The notes beneath the pieces were generated by a model, which saw only the letters and a program-made list of their open reading frames with translations, did no database searches and had not been told where the DNA came from. Shown piece by piece: positions 42,365 through 51,926 of a stretch of 64,000 bases of DNA. This stretch comes from Halorientalis marina. GTDB lineage: Archaea; Halobacteriota; Halobacteria; Halobacteriales; Haloarculaceae. The stretch covers positions 2,604,001 through 2,668,000 of the forward strand of contig NZ_CP095487.1 of NCBI RefSeq assembly GCF_023028345.1, given 5' to 3'. How positions within the stretch are numbered: position 1 is the first letter of the stretch; the number at the start of each line of letters is the position of its first letter. Both the position numbers and the translations under genes were made by a program.

Positions 42365-44620
42365 ATGGCAGTCGAGGCGTCGTCGATTCGCGTACTCCAC
42401 GTCGACGACGACGCGGAGTTCCGGGAGTTGACCGCGGAGTTCCTCGAGCGGATGGACGACCGGCTGGAGGTGGTGACCGCGGAGAGCAGCGAGGCTGGGT
42501 TGTCCCGTCTGGAGACGGAGTCGGTCGACTGTATCGTCAGCGACCAGGACATGCCCGGGATGGACGGGCTGGAGCTACTGAGGCGGATCCGGGAGTCACA
42601 CCCGGACCTCCCGTTCATCCTGTTCACCGGCAAGGGTAGCGAGGAGATCGCGAGCGACGCGATCACGGCCGGTGTGTCGGACTACCTCCGGAAGGGGTCG
42701 GGCAGCGAGCAGTACGAACTGCTGGCGAACCGGATCGAGAACGCGGTCGCGGGCTACCGTGCCAGCCGCGCCGCCGAGCGGGCCCAGCGGCGGCTCCGGG
42801 AACTCGCCGCGAACGCGAAGGACGTCCTCTGGATCTACGACGGGGAGTGGGACGACCTGGTGTTCGTCAACTCCGCGTACGAGGAGATCTGGGAACAGTC
42901 GCGGGAGTCGCTCCACGCGGAACCGACGAGCTTCCTCGACGCGGTCCATCCCGAGGACCGCGAGCGGGTCGAAGCGGCGGTCGAACGGGCGGGCGACGGC
43001 GAGTCACTCGACCTGGAGTTCCGCCTCGAAGGCGCGGACGGGACGGAGCGGTGGGTGTGGGTCCAGGCCGAGCCGATCATGGCCGGCGACGACGTGGAGC
43101 GAATCGTCGGGTTCACGCGGGATATCACGGCCCGCCGACAGCGGGAACGTGAACGCGAGCAGTACAAACGCATCGTCGACGCGATGGGTGACGGGGTCTA
43201 CGCCGTCGACGAGGAGGGGGAGTACATCGACATCAACGAGTACATGGCGGCCCTGTCCGGCTACGAAGAGGAGGAGTGGCGCGAGGGCGCACCCTCTCAG
43301 TTCCTCGACGACGAGGACGTCGAGCGGTTCGAGCGCGCCATCGCGGACCTGCTCTCGGCCGACACCGATGGAGGGGTTCGGACGGTCGAGGCGACGCTCC
43401 ACACTGCGGACGGGGAGCGGATCCCTATCGAGGCGAACCTCACGCTCCTCCCGCGAGAGGACGGGGAGTTTCGGGGCACCGTCGGCGTCGTCCGCGACAT
43501 CAGCGAGCGCCGGGACCGCGAGCGCGAACTCGAACAGTACGAAACCATCGTCACGGCGATCCCCGACGAGGTGTACACTATCGATGCCGCGGGCTATTTC
43601 ACCTCGGTAATCCCGCCGGCCGGCAAGGACAGGACGACGACCGGCTACGACCCGGACGAACTGATCGGCGAACACGTCTCGGTCCTGATGGACGCGGACG
43701 ACATCGAACAGGGCGAACGCCTGATCGAGGACCTGCTGTCGGACCCCGACCGGGAGCGAGGCTCCTTCGAGATGGAGGTGGTCACGCGAGACGGCGACCG
43801 CATCCCCAACGAGAACCACATCGCCCTCCTCCCGATGGACGACGGTGAGTTTCGAGGGACCGTCGGTGTCCTGCGTGACATCACCGAGCGCAAGGAACGC
43901 GAGCGGCAACTCCGGCAGCAAAACGAGCGCTTGGAGGCGTTCGTCGGCGTCGTCAGCCACGACCTCCGGAACCCGCTGAACGTCGCCCGGGGCCGCCTCG
44001 AATTTGTGCAGGAAGACTGTGACAGCGACCACCTCGACCACATCGACCGCGCCCACGACCGGATGGAGACGCTGATCGACGACCTGCTCACCCTCGCACA
44101 GGAGGGCGAGGCGGTCCGGGAGCTCGAGCCCGTGGCGCTCGACGCGGTGGTCCGGGACTGCTGGGCCACCGTCGCGACCGCCAATGCGACCCTCCAGGTC
44201 GAGACGGACCTGACCGTCCAGGCCGACAGGGGTCGCCTGCAACAGCTGCTCGAGAACCTGATCACCAACGCAGTGGAGCATGGCTCCACGAGCGCGCAGC
44301 AAACTGAGGACGCCGTCGAACACGGGTCGACGGACAGCCAGGACGGTGGCGACGCGGGCCCGGACGTGACGGTCACCGTCGGGCCCCTCGACGACGAAGG
44401 ACGCATGGGCTTTTTCATCGCGGACGACGGGCCGGGGATCCCCGAGGCGGACCGCGACCGTGTCTTCGAGTCGGGCTACTCCACGGCGCCGGACGGCACC
44501 GGCTTCGGCCTCCCCATCGTCGCGGAGATCGCGGACGCTCACGGCTGGTCGGTGACCGTGACCGAGAGCGAGAGCGGCGGCGCCCGGTTCGAGATCGCCG
44601 GGGTCGAGACCGGCGACTGA
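42365..44620 (+). CDS. Hybrid sensor histidine kinase: receiver, three PAS domains, HisKA/HATPase
   Basis: This 751-residue cytoplasmic kinase has an N-terminal receiver (about 5-125, Asp in VSDQDMPGMDG), PAS domains at about 145-262, 263-385 and 386-510 (ending in TARRQRE, SERRDRE and TERKERE), HisKA (VVSHDLRNPLNVARG) and HATPase_c. The N-box region is unusual: after NLITNAVEHGSTSAQQTED the AVEHGST run is repeated before DGG. The G1/G2 motifs FFIADDGPGIP and GTGFGLPIV are intact. No membrane segment is present. It is related to the kinase at 13.5-16.8 kb. Confidence 0.88.
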   Translation: MAVEASSIRVLHVDDDAEFRELTAEFLERMDDRLEVVTAESSEAGLSRLETESVDCIVSDQDMPGMDGLELLRRIRESHPDLPFILFTGKGSEEIASDAITAGVSDYLRKGSGSEQYELLANRIENAVAGYRASRAAERAQRRLRELAANAKDVLWIYDGEWDDLVFVNSAYEEIWEQSRESLHAEPTSFLDAVHPEDRERVEAAVERAGDGESLDLEFRLEGADGTERWVWVQAEPIMAGDDVERIVGFTRDITARRQREREREQYKRIVDAMGDGVYAVDEEGEYIDINEYMAALSGYEEEEWREGAPSQFLDDEDVERFERAIADLLSADTDGGVRTVEATLHTADGERIPIEANLTLLPREDGEFRGTVGVVRDISERRDRERELEQYETIVTAIPDEVYTIDAAGYFTSVIPPAGKDRTTTGYDPDELIGEHVSVLMDADDIEQGERLIEDLLSDPDRERGSFEMEVVTRDGDRIPNENHIALLPMDDGEFRGTVGVLRDITERKERERQLRQQNERLEAFVGVVSHDLRNPLNVARGRLEFVQEDCDSDHLDHIDRAHDRMETLIDDLLTLAQEGEAVRELEPVALDAVVRDCWATVATANATLQVETDLTVQADRGRLQQLLENLITNAVEHGSTSAQQTEDAVEHGSTDSQDGGDAGPDVTVTVGPLDDEGRMGFFIADDGPGIPEADRDRVFESGYSTAPDGTGFGLPIVAEIADAHGWSVTVTESESGGARFEIAGVETGD

Positions 44621-44668
44621 CCGCGGCGACCGGACGACTTTTTCCTCGTCGGCCACGCTCGTTGAGGT

Positions 44669-45970
44669 ATGCACACGCTCGCGTTCGACGGCCGGATGGG
44701 TGCCAGCGGCGATATGCTCCTGGGCGCTCTGCTCGCCGCCGGCGCCGACCGGGACGCCCTCGCTCCCGTCGAGGACGCCGACGCCCTCGACGTTCGGTAC
44801 GCCGTCCGGACCGTCGACAAGGGCGGTATCGACGCCACGGCCGTCGACGTCCTCCTCGACGGCGGACGCGATGTCGACCGCGACGACGGCAAGTCGGGCC
44901 ACAGCCACGAACACGGCGGCGAATCGGACCACGACCACGCAGACGGCCACGACCACACGCACGCGGAAGGGCACGGGCCGACGCGGACCTACGAGGAAGT
45001 GGTCGAGATCGTCGAGTCGCTAAGCCTGCCGGCGGCCGTCGAGGAGCAGGCACTCGCGGTCTTCGAGACGCTCGGGGAGGCCGAGGCGGCGGTCCACGGG
45101 ACGGAACTCGCCGAGACGGCGTTCCACGAGGTCGGGGCCGACGACGCCATCGCGGACGTGGTCGGCTGTGCCCTCCTGCTTTCCGACCTCGACCCCGCGC
45201 GAGTCGTCACGACGCCGCTCGCGACCGGCGGCGGGAGCGTCGAGACGAGCCACGGCACCTATCCGGTCCCGGTGCCGGCCGTCGTCGAAATCGCCGAGCG
45301 AGCCGACTGGTCGCTCCGTGGCGGGCCGGTGGACCGGGAACTGCTCACACCGACCGGCGCGGCGATCCTCGCGGTGGTCGCCGACGGCGTCGGCACACTC
45401 CCGACGCTCGACATCTCCGGGTCGGGCTACGGCGCCGGCGGGTACGACCTGCCCGACCACCCGAACGTCCTCCGGGCCATCGTCGGCGACGGGAGCGGGG
45501 GCCTCCGGCGCGACGAGATCACCGTCCTGGAGACGAACCTGGACGACGCCACGCCGGAAGTCCTCGGCGGACTGCAGGCGACGCTGGCGGATGCGGGCGC
45601 GCTCGACGTGTCCGTCGTCCCGCTGACGATGAAGAAATCCCGGCCCGGCCATCTCGTGAAGGTCGTCGTCGAGCCCGCGGACGCCGAGCGCGTCGCGCGG
45701 CGACTGGCCGAGGAGACGGGCACCCTCGGCGTCCGCGAACACGGCGCGGGCCACCGCTGGATCGCCGCCCGAGAGGTCGTCACTGCCGAAATTTCCCTCG
45801 ACGGAGCCGAGTATTCGGTCGACGTAAAGGTCGCCAGCGACGAGTCGGGGGCAGTCTACGACGTGAGCGCGGAGTACGACGACGCGCTCGCGGTCGCCCG
45901 TGAGACGGACCGCCCGGTACGGGAAGTCGTCCGGGTCGCCGAGGCAGCGGTCCGGGACGAACCGCACTGA
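44669..45970 (+). CDS. larC: LarC-type nickel insertion protein with His-rich insert
   Basis: This 433-residue protein matches LarC (DUF111), which inserts nickel into the pincer cofactor of lactate racemase-type enzymes using CTP. The N-terminus has FDGRMGASGDMLLGALLAAGAD. Residues about 72-100 are His-rich (GHSHEHGG, DHDHADGHDHTH), fitting metal binding. Later segments are HEVGADDAIADVVG, PVPVPAVVEI and NLDDATPEVLGGLQATLADAGALDV. In bacteria larC is often split by a frameshift; here it is one frame. No larA, larB or larE is in the window. Confidence 0.85.
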   Translation: MHTLAFDGRMGASGDMLLGALLAAGADRDALAPVEDADALDVRYAVRTVDKGGIDATAVDVLLDGGRDVDRDDGKSGHSHEHGGESDHDHADGHDHTHAEGHGPTRTYEEVVEIVESLSLPAAVEEQALAVFETLGEAEAAVHGTELAETAFHEVGADDAIADVVGCALLLSDLDPARVVTTPLATGGGSVETSHGTYPVPVPAVVEIAERADWSLRGGPVDRELLTPTGAAILAVVADGVGTLPTLDISGSGYGAGGYDLPDHPNVLRAIVGDGSGGLRRDEITVLETNLDDATPEVLGGLQATLADAGALDVSVVPLTMKKSRPGHLVKVVVEPADAERVARRLAEETGTLGVREHGAGHRWIAAREVVTAEISLDGAEYSVDVKVASDESGAVYDVSAEYDDALAVARETDRPVREVVRVAEAAVRDEPH

Positions 45971-45982
45971 CGACGAGCGGAC

Positions 45983-46747
45983 TCACTCCTCCGCGTCGGA
46001 CGGTCCCGCTGTGTCCGCGTCCGACTCGCGCTCGCGGTGTCGAGCCAGTGCCTCCTCGATGGAGAGGTCGCCGGTCGCGACCCGGCGCGCGAGCGCGTCG
46101 TCGATAGCCCGGTTGGTCTCCGAGGCGTTTCGCGAGCGGTCCTTGATCCGCTTGATCTCGCCGTCGGTTGGCTCGATTTCGCGGGATTCGACTCGCTCGC
46201 CCTCCGTGCGGGCGATGTTGACGGCCGCGAGCACGTCGCCCATGCCCCTGGCGCCGCTGCCGAGGTAGGGCGTCGTCCCCGTCTCGTCGACGAGTTCGAC
46301 CGGGCCCTCGATATCGTCGATGACGCGAGCGCCGACGAGGCGGGCGCCGTCGCCGATGCGGACCAGCGGGTCCGTGGCGTCGGCCACCTCGCGGCCGACG
46401 ACCGAGGCGGCCTCCGATTCGGGAACCTGGAAGGCGGCGACCACCACGTCGTCGACGAGGACGGCGATGCCGGGCCGTTCACCGGGGTCGACGCCGACGA
46501 CCGTTCTGCCCCCATCGCCGCGGAGAGTCGCGAGCGCCTCGTCGACCGCGCGGCGGGGGTCGTCGGGGTCGGCGCGGATCACGGGAATCGGCGCGTCCGG
46601 GTCGGCGTCCGGGCCGGTGACGAGGACCGCGGCTCCCTCGGGGAGTTTCTCGTCGGGTTCGACGGTGGTGAACTCCACGCCGCGGTCGCGGAGTTCGTTG
46701 ACCACGCCGTGGTAGACCTCGAAGTCCTCGGTCGCGACGACGATCAC
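45983..46747 (-). CDS. RuvC/YqgF-like RNase H-fold protein, haloarchaeal
   Basis: This 254-residue protein has an N-terminal ~75-residue alpha/beta domain (VVATEDFEVYHGVVNELRDRG) and a second domain with the signposts of RuvX/YqgF-type nucleases: VVGVDPGERPGIAVLV (about 84-99, first Asp), VELVDETGTTP (about 153-163, like the VELVDERLTT of RuvX), and a late RAIDDALARR segment (about 218-227, like the IDALAA helix). The rest is a charged tail. It may be a nuclease or resolvase-like factor, or a degenerate relative. It starts at a GTG 110 bp from the divergent radB. Confidence 0.6.
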   Translation of the reverse strand: MIVVATEDFEVYHGVVNELRDRGVEFTTVEPDEKLPEGAAVLVTGPDADPDAPIPVIRADPDDPRRAVDEALATLRGDGGRTVVGVDPGERPGIAVLVDDVVVAAFQVPESEAASVVGREVADATDPLVRIGDGARLVGARVIDDIEGPVELVDETGTTPYLGSGARGMGDVLAAVNIARTEGERVESREIEPTDGEIKRIKDRSRNASETNRAIDDALARRVATGDLSIEEALARHRERESDADTAGPSDAEE

Positions 46748-46857
46748 AGCCGGCCTTGGCGGCGCGGGGACTTGAGTTGGGTGGACGCGGAACGCGGGTC
46801 GGGGACCGGACCGGCGGCGAGTGCGAACGTTCTTGTCCGGAGGCGCACAACCGCGGG

Positions 46858-47550
46858 ATGATGGAGCCGATTCAGACGGGCTGTACCGCCGTCGACGAGC
46901 TGCTGGGCGGCGGCTTCGAGCGCGGCGTCGTGACCCAGCTCTACGGGCCGCCGGCCGCCGGCAAGACGAACCTGGCGCTCTCGGCGGCCGTGGAAGTGGC
47001 CGCCCGCGGCGACGGCGCTCTCTTTATCGACACCGAGGGATTGTCCGTCGACCGGCTCGAACAACTCGCTTCGGCCCGGACCGACGACGTGGACGACCTC
47101 GCGTCGAACATCATCATCTCCGAGGTGCTGGACTTCGACGAGCAGGGCGAAGCCGTCCAGGACGCCGCGGAGTTCGCCGACCAGGTGGAGGTGATCGTCC
47201 TCGATTCGGCGACCGGGTTCTACCGCATCCGCCGCTCGGAGGACGAGGAGGCCGGCGACGCCCTCCGGACGGTCGCCCGGCAGGTCACCCACCTCCTGTC
47301 GCTGGCCCGCAAACACGACCTCGCGGTCGTCATCACGAACCAGGTGTTCACCGACCCCGACAGCGACCGCGCGCGGCCGCTCGGCGGCCACACGCTCACC
47401 CACTGGTCCGGCGCCGTACTGCGCATCGAGCGGTTCCGCGGGGGCAACCGTCGCGCGACGTTGGAGAAACACCAGTCCAAGCCCGCCGGCGACAGCGCGC
47501 GGTTCAAGATCGTCGGGGACGGCCTGGAGAGCGTCGAGGACACCCCGTAG
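46858..47550 (+). CDS. radB: DNA repair and recombination protein RadB
   Basis: This 230-residue RecA/RadA-family paralogue has Walker A GPPAAGKT (about 28-35), Walker B VIVLDSATGFY (about 101-111) and the short archaeal RadB length without the RadA N-terminal HhH domain. RadB modulates RadA and branch resolution in homologous recombination. The start is ATG ATG at 46858/46861; either is possible. It is divergent from the RuvC/YqgF-like gene, which suggests shared regulation. Confidence 0.93.
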   Translation: MMEPIQTGCTAVDELLGGGFERGVVTQLYGPPAAGKTNLALSAAVEVAARGDGALFIDTEGLSVDRLEQLASARTDDVDDLASNIIISEVLDFDEQGEAVQDAAEFADQVEVIVLDSATGFYRIRRSEDEEAGDALRTVARQVTHLLSLARKHDLAVVITNQVFTDPDSDRARPLGGHTLTHWSGAVLRIERFRGGNRRATLEKHQSKPAGDSARFKIVGDGLESVEDTP

Positions 47551-47590
47551 GCCCCCGAGTTTCAAGAGCTAGCGCCGCGGTGGCTCGGAT

Positions 47591-48388
47591 ATGATCGACC
47601 CGACGAGCGCGGACCTCGTGGACCTGAGCATCGGCATCGAACCCGGCGCCGAGAGCGAGCCGTTCCCGCCCGAGGTGGAGTACTTCGACCACCGCGAGGG
47701 GGCCGAGCGGCTCGTCGGCAACCTCCACGACCTCGGCGTCGAGGACGTGGACGCCGACGATTTCCCCGACGGCATCGGCCTCGCGTGGGAGGAGGTCCGG
47801 GCCATCGTCCACACCGGGACCCACCTCGACGCCCCCTGGCACTACGGTCCCGAGTCCGGCGGCGAGCCGTCGAAGACCATCGACGAGGTGCCACTGGAGT
47901 GGTGCTGTGGCGAGGCCGTCGTGCTCGACTTCACGTGGAAGGAGCCCCGCACCGAGATTACACCCGACGAGATCGACGCGCAACTGGACGACCTCGACCA
48001 CGACCTCTCGCCGGGCGAGATCGTCCTCATCGAGACCGGCGCGGACGAACTGTGGGGCTCGCCGGAGTATCTCGTGGAGTTCCCCGGGATGGGCGCCGAC
48101 GCCACGAAACACCTGGTCGAGCAAGGCATCACGGTGATCGGGACGGACGCCTACGGCTTCGACAAGCCGTTCGGGGAGATGGGCGAGCGGTTCGTCGAGT
48201 CGGGGAACAGCGACGAACTCTGGCCCGCGCACTTCGCCGGCCGCGAGGCCGAGTACTGCCAGATCGAGAAGATGGCGAACCTCGACGAACTCCCCAGACG
48301 GACCGGAATTCCGCTCGTGACCTTCCCCATCGTCGTCGAGGGTGCCAGCGCCGGATGGGTGCGGCCCGTGGCGATGCTGGAGGAGTGA
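47591..48388 (+). CDS. Cyclase family metal-dependent hydrolase
   Basis: This 265-residue protein is of the cyclase/kynurenine formamidase-like family. The metal-binding motif HTGTHLDAPWHY (about 75-86) and the later GxDAYGFD segment (GTDAYGFDKPF) are clear. Such enzymes hydrolyse amides of small metabolites, for example N-formylkynurenine, but this subgroup has no firm substrate. It follows radB by 40 bp on the same strand. Confidence 0.82.
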   Translation: MIDPTSADLVDLSIGIEPGAESEPFPPEVEYFDHREGAERLVGNLHDLGVEDVDADDFPDGIGLAWEEVRAIVHTGTHLDAPWHYGPESGGEPSKTIDEVPLEWCCGEAVVLDFTWKEPRTEITPDEIDAQLDDLDHDLSPGEIVLIETGADELWGSPEYLVEFPGMGADATKHLVEQGITVIGTDAYGFDKPFGEMGERFVESGNSDELWPAHFAGREAEYCQIEKMANLDELPRRTGIPLVTFPIVVEGASAGWVRPVAMLEE

Positions 48389-48604
48389 GCGGTCGGCGGG
48401 TACGGTGACGGATACGAGCGAAGGGAACGGCCGGCGGGCCGGGAGCGCGTGTCCGCATCCTCGCGGCCGCACGACCCGGGGGAGGGCAGGTGTGCCGTTG
48501 GTGGGTGGAGCGGCGGGCGGGAACGAGCATCCGCCGAGGCCCGAACGGGCCGAGGCGGTTCACTCCGCGCGAGGTCGGAAACCGAGCGCGGAGGTCGTTT
48601 TTAT

Positions 48605-48667
48605 ACTAAATTTTTGCGAGGAGTGGTGGCGCGCGGAGCGCGCCACCCGACGAAGTAAAAATTTAGT
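48605..48667. terminator. Nested double inverted repeat between cyclase and phoU
   Basis: An outer 11-bp AT stem (ACTAAATTTTT at 48605-48615, AAAAATTTAGT at 48657-48667) encloses an inner perfect 10-bp GC stem with a GGA loop (GGTGGCGCGC 48625-48634, GCGCGCCACC 48638-48647). It overlaps the last codons of phoU. As the only structure between convergent genes it is probably a bidirectional terminator or an mRNA 3'-end stabiliser. Confidence 0.55.
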
Positions 48668-49343
48668 AGATCAGGGCGTCGTCGTTCTCGACCATGTACA
48701 GCGTCCGGGCGGCCATGTTGACGGCGTGGTCGCCGACGCGCTCCAGGTCACGGATAGTCAGCAGGAGCCGGGACACCTCGTTCATGAGGTCTTCGACGTC
48801 CGTGTCGTCGCTGTCGGCGTCGAGTTCCGACTCGATGAGGTCGCGGACGACGGTGTCGGAGGCGTCGCGACACCGGTCGTCGACGGCGTCGTCGCGCTCG
48901 GCGATGTCGTGACAGGCCGCGGCGTCGCGGGCGGCGTAGGCGGCCATTGCGTCCTCGACCATCTCCAGGGTGGTGTCGCCGATGGCCTGAATGTCCACGT
49001 CGGGGTACATGTCCCGCTTGGCGTCGAGGGTGTACTCCCCGAGGTTGGTCGCGAGGTCGGCGACTCGTTCGAGGTCGGTGATGATCTTGAAAGAGGCGGC
49101 GATGAAGCGGAGATCGGAGGCGACGGGCTGCTGGAGCGCGAGCAGGTCGATGCAGTCCCCCTCCAGCTCGAGGTAGAGTTCGTTGATCTCGTGGTCGCCC
49201 TCGATGACCTCGTGGGCGAGTTCCTCGTCTTTCCGTTCGAGGGCGTCGAGTCCCATCCGGAACCGTTCGAGGACGACCTCGCTCATGTAGAGGACGTCGT
49301 CCTCGAGCGATTCGAGTTGGTCCTGGTAATCTTCTCGTGGCAT
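48663..49343 (-). CDS. phoU: Phosphate signalling protein PhoU
   Basis: This 226-residue all-helical protein has two PhoU repeats (about 10-105 and 115-215) with the conserved E/DxxxD metal-binding helices (DLERVADLATNLGEY and DLERVGDHAVNMAARTLYMV). In bacteria PhoU restrains Pst uptake and signalling when phosphate is ample. It is the last gene of the pst operon, 40 bp after pstB. Its 3' end lies inside the nested inverted repeat. Confidence 0.9.
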   Translation of the reverse strand: MPREDYQDQLESLEDDVLYMSEVVLERFRMGLDALERKDEELAHEVIEGDHEINELYLELEGDCIDLLALQQPVASDLRFIAASFKIITDLERVADLATNLGEYTLDAKRDMYPDVDIQAIGDTTLEMVEDAMAAYAARDAAACHDIAERDDAVDDRCRDASDTVVRDLIESELDADSDDTDVEDLMNEVSRLLLTIRDLERVGDHAVNMAARTLYMVENDDALIY

Positions 49344-49383
49344 GATAGTGTGGTCGACGTGTGTGCTGTTAAGTGGGGCGTCG

Positions 49384-50301
49384 TCACCCGAACTTGCCGG
49401 TGATGTAGTCCTCGACGCGCTGGCTCTCGGGGTTCTCGAAGATCTTGTCGGTGTCGTCGTACTCGACGAGTTCGCCGCCGGTGAGGAACACGGCGGTCTG
49501 GTCCGAGATGCGCGCGGCCTGTTGCATGTTGTGCGTGACGACGACGACGGTGTACTGCTGGGAGAGTTCCTCGATGAGGTCCTCGATCTTCGAGGTCGCG
49601 ACGGGGTCGAGCGCCGACGCGGGCTCGTCCATCAGGATGACCTCGGGATCGACGGCGAGACAGCGGGCGATGCAGAGCCGCTGTTGCTGGCCGCCGGAGA
49701 GGCCGAGGGCGTTGTCGTCGAGGCGGTCGTTCACCTCGTCCCAGAGGGCGGCCTGCTTGAGGCAGCGCTCGACGAGTTCGTCCTCCTCCTCCTTGTCGTC
49801 GCGGCCCAGCAGCCGGGCGATCAGGCCGCGGTCGATGTCGCCGTGCTTGCGCGGGCCGTAGGCGATGTTGTCGCGGATCGACTTGGGGAAGGGGTTGGGT
49901 GCCTGAAACACCTGGCCGACGCGTTTGCGGAGTTCGACGAGGTTCACCCCCTCCTGGTAGATCTCCTGGCCGTCGATGCGAACCGAACCGTCGACCTCCG
50001 CGCTGTTGATGCGGTCGTTCATCCGGTTGAGACACCGCAGGAACGTGGACTTCCCACAACCCGAGGGGCCGATGAGCGCGGTGACGCTGTTCTCGGGGAT
50101 GCCCATCGAGACGCTCTTGAGCGCGTGGTCGTCCCCGTAGTGGACGTCGAGGTCCTCCACGGCGACTTTCGGCTGGCCGGCGAACCCGTAGTCGGTCCAC
50201 TCCTCGCGGACGCGCTCGTCGGACTCGCCTGCCGTCGTCGTCCGTGTGCCGGTGTCTGTCTGGATAGCGGTTCCGTCGTCCGAACTCCGTGTTTCGCTCA
50301 T
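49384..50301 (-). CDS. pstB: Phosphate ABC transporter ATPase PstB
   Basis: This 305-residue ATPase has Walker [10 protein letters not shown] (about 77-85), the ABC signature LSGGQQQRL (about 204-212), Walker [14 protein letters not shown] and the switch His in [10 protein letters not shown]. An extra ~45-residue acidic N-terminus precedes the ATPase core. A Shine-Dalgarno GGAGGA (50313-50318) lies in the end of pstA; the genes overlap by 4 bp. It energises phosphate import through PstC/PstA. Confidence 0.94.
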   Translation of the reverse strand: MSETRSSDDGTAIQTDTGTRTTTAGESDERVREEWTDYGFAGQPKVAVEDLDVHYGDDHALKSVSMGIPENSVTALIGPSGCGKSTFLRCLNRMNDRINSAEVDGSVRIDGQEIYQEGVNLVELRKRVGQVFQAPNPFPKSIRDNIAYGPRKHGDIDRGLIARLLGRDDKEEEDELVERCLKQAALWDEVNDRLDDNALGLSGGQQQRLCIARCLAVDPEVILMDEPASALDPVATSKIEDLIEELSQQYTVVVVTHNMQQAARISDQTAVFLTGGELVEYDDTDKIFENPESQRVEDYITGKFG

Positions 50302-51926
50302 TGGTGTAGTTTCCTCCTGAAGTAGATCCGCGAGGCGATGCCGACCGCGTAGAAACTCAACACGACGAGCAACAACACGAGCGCGGTGCCCCACGCGAAC
50401 TGCAGGTTCTCGCCGACCCCGGCCGAGATGATCGCGAATAGCTGGTAGGGGAGGGCGCTCGACGCCTCCAGCAGCGTGGGGTTGGTGACGAACGGCGGGG
50501 TCGCAGTGAACTGGAACGATCCCAGCACGTTCGGCGTCGAGGTGGGGAACGGCGTTCGCCCGGTGACGAGCAGGATCGGCGCGGTCTCGCCGGCGATACG
50601 GCCGACGCCGAGGATGACGCCGGTGATGACGCCCGGCATCGCCGCGGGCAGGACGACGCTCCTGATCGTCTCCCACTTGCCGACGCCGAGCGCGGCGCTC
50701 GCGTCCCGATAGTCGTCGGGCACGCTCTTGAGCGCCTCCCGGCTGGTGATGACGACCAGCGGGAGCAACATGAACCCGAGCACGAGCTGGCCGGCGAGCA
50801 GGGAGTTGGAGTTCCCGAGTCGTGGCACGAGGAAGGCGAGGCCGAACAGGCCGTAGACGATGCTCGGCGTGCTCCAGAGACCGTTGGTCGAGACCTCGAT
50901 GAGTTGCGTGAACCGTCCGCGTTCGGCGTATTCGGTCAGGAACACGGCCGCGCCGACGCCGAGCGGGACGGCGAAAAGCACCGCGCCGATGACCAGCCAG
51001 ACCGTGCCGACGATGGCCGGCAGGATGCCGCTGATGGCCCGGCCCAGCGGGTGGTACGGCTCCATCACGAACGGCCAGTAGAACCAGAGCTTCGGCCCGC
51101 TGAAGATGACGTACTTGTCGACGAACGGGACGTAGACGTGGAAGTACTCGTAGAAGCCCAGATAGAGCCCCCACTGGATGCCGTTCGTCATCGGGGCGAA
51201 GCCCTTCACGACGACGAAGGCGACGAGCAGGACGAGGAGGGTGAGCATCGCGACGGCGTTGGCGCCGATGAGGGCGTAAGCACCCTTCTGTCGGCCGCGA
51301 GCGCCGAAGCCGCCGTAGGCGCGGGCGGCGGTCCAGACGCCGACGAGGCCGGCGACGATGGCGATCATGGGGACGGCGATCTCCCCGGAGAAGGCCGCCG
51401 AGAACCCCTGTGGCTGCCAGCGGAAGCCGGGCGCGATGATGCCGGCGAGGACGACCCCGCCCGAGAAGAGGAGGAACACGCCGGTCGGAACGGTCGTGGC
51501 GAGGTCCTCGCGGACCGCGGCGGCGCCGAACGCGACGCCGCCGGCGGCGAGCAGTGCGACGACCGGCCAGAGCGTCGAGAGCCCGAGCGTCTGCGAGGCG
51601 AGCAGGCCGACGACGACGAACGCGAGGAAGCCGTACGCGATCCCGGAGACCAGCCCCGGCGTCGGACTCGGTTCGGTGTCGACCATTCCGGCGGTCGACG
51701 CCGCGCCGATCCCGAGGAGTGCGACGCCGACGAGCGCGATCGCGCCGCCGACGAGGGTCGCTACCTGGACGCCGGCCACCGTCGACGTGACCGGGACGAC
51801 CAGCGCGATGCCGAGGAAGCCGAAAACGACGGTGAGCGTCGCCAGCAGCGCGAGGACGCCGGCGACGGCTTCGAGCCGCGAGGACTCGGTCGCCACGAGC
51901 GCGCGCGTCCGTGACTCCGTGCTCAT
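50298..51926 (-). CDS. pstA: Phosphate ABC transporter permease PstA, N-terminally extended
   Basis: This 542-residue membrane protein is nearly twice the usual PstA length. The C-terminal ~270 residues are the permease, with the coupling motif [27 protein letters not shown] (about 408-434) and the [15 protein letters not shown] segment. The N-terminal ~230 residues add about six extra membrane helices with no known motif. It pairs with PstC and overlaps pstC and pstB by 4 bp. GGAGG just upstream of its ATG is a Shine-Dalgarno site. Confidence 0.9.
   Translation of the reverse strand: MSTESRTRALVATESSRLEAVAGVLALLATLTVVFGFLGIALVVPVTSTVAGVQVATLVGGAIALVGVALLGIGAASTAGMVDTEPSPTPGLVSGIAYGFLAFVVVGLLASQTLGLSTLWPVVALLAAGGVAFGAAAVREDLATTVPTGVFLLFSGGVVLAGIIAPGFRWQPQGFSAAFSGEIAVPMIAIVAGLVGVWTAARAYGGFGARGRQKGAYALIGANAVAMLTLLVLLVAFVVVKGFAPMTNGIQWGLYLGFYEYFHVYVPFVDKYVIFSGPKLWFYWPFVMEPYHPLGRAISGILPAIVGTVWLVIGAVLFAVPLGVGAAVFLTEYAERGRFTQLIEVSTNGLWSTPSIVYGLFGLAFLVPRLGNSNSLLAGQLVLGFMLLPLVVITSREALKSVPDDYRDASAALGVGKWETIRSVVLPAAMPGVITGVILGVGRIAGETAPILLVTGRTPFPTSTPNVLGSFQFTATPPFVTNPTLLEASSALPYQLFAIISAGVGENLQFAWGTALVLLLVVLSFYAVGIASRIYFRRKLHQ

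Noticed and set aside
48449..48658. 69-residue ORF between the cyclase and phoU
   Set aside because: It runs through the nested inverted repeat and has an Arg/Gly-rich composition unlike local genes.
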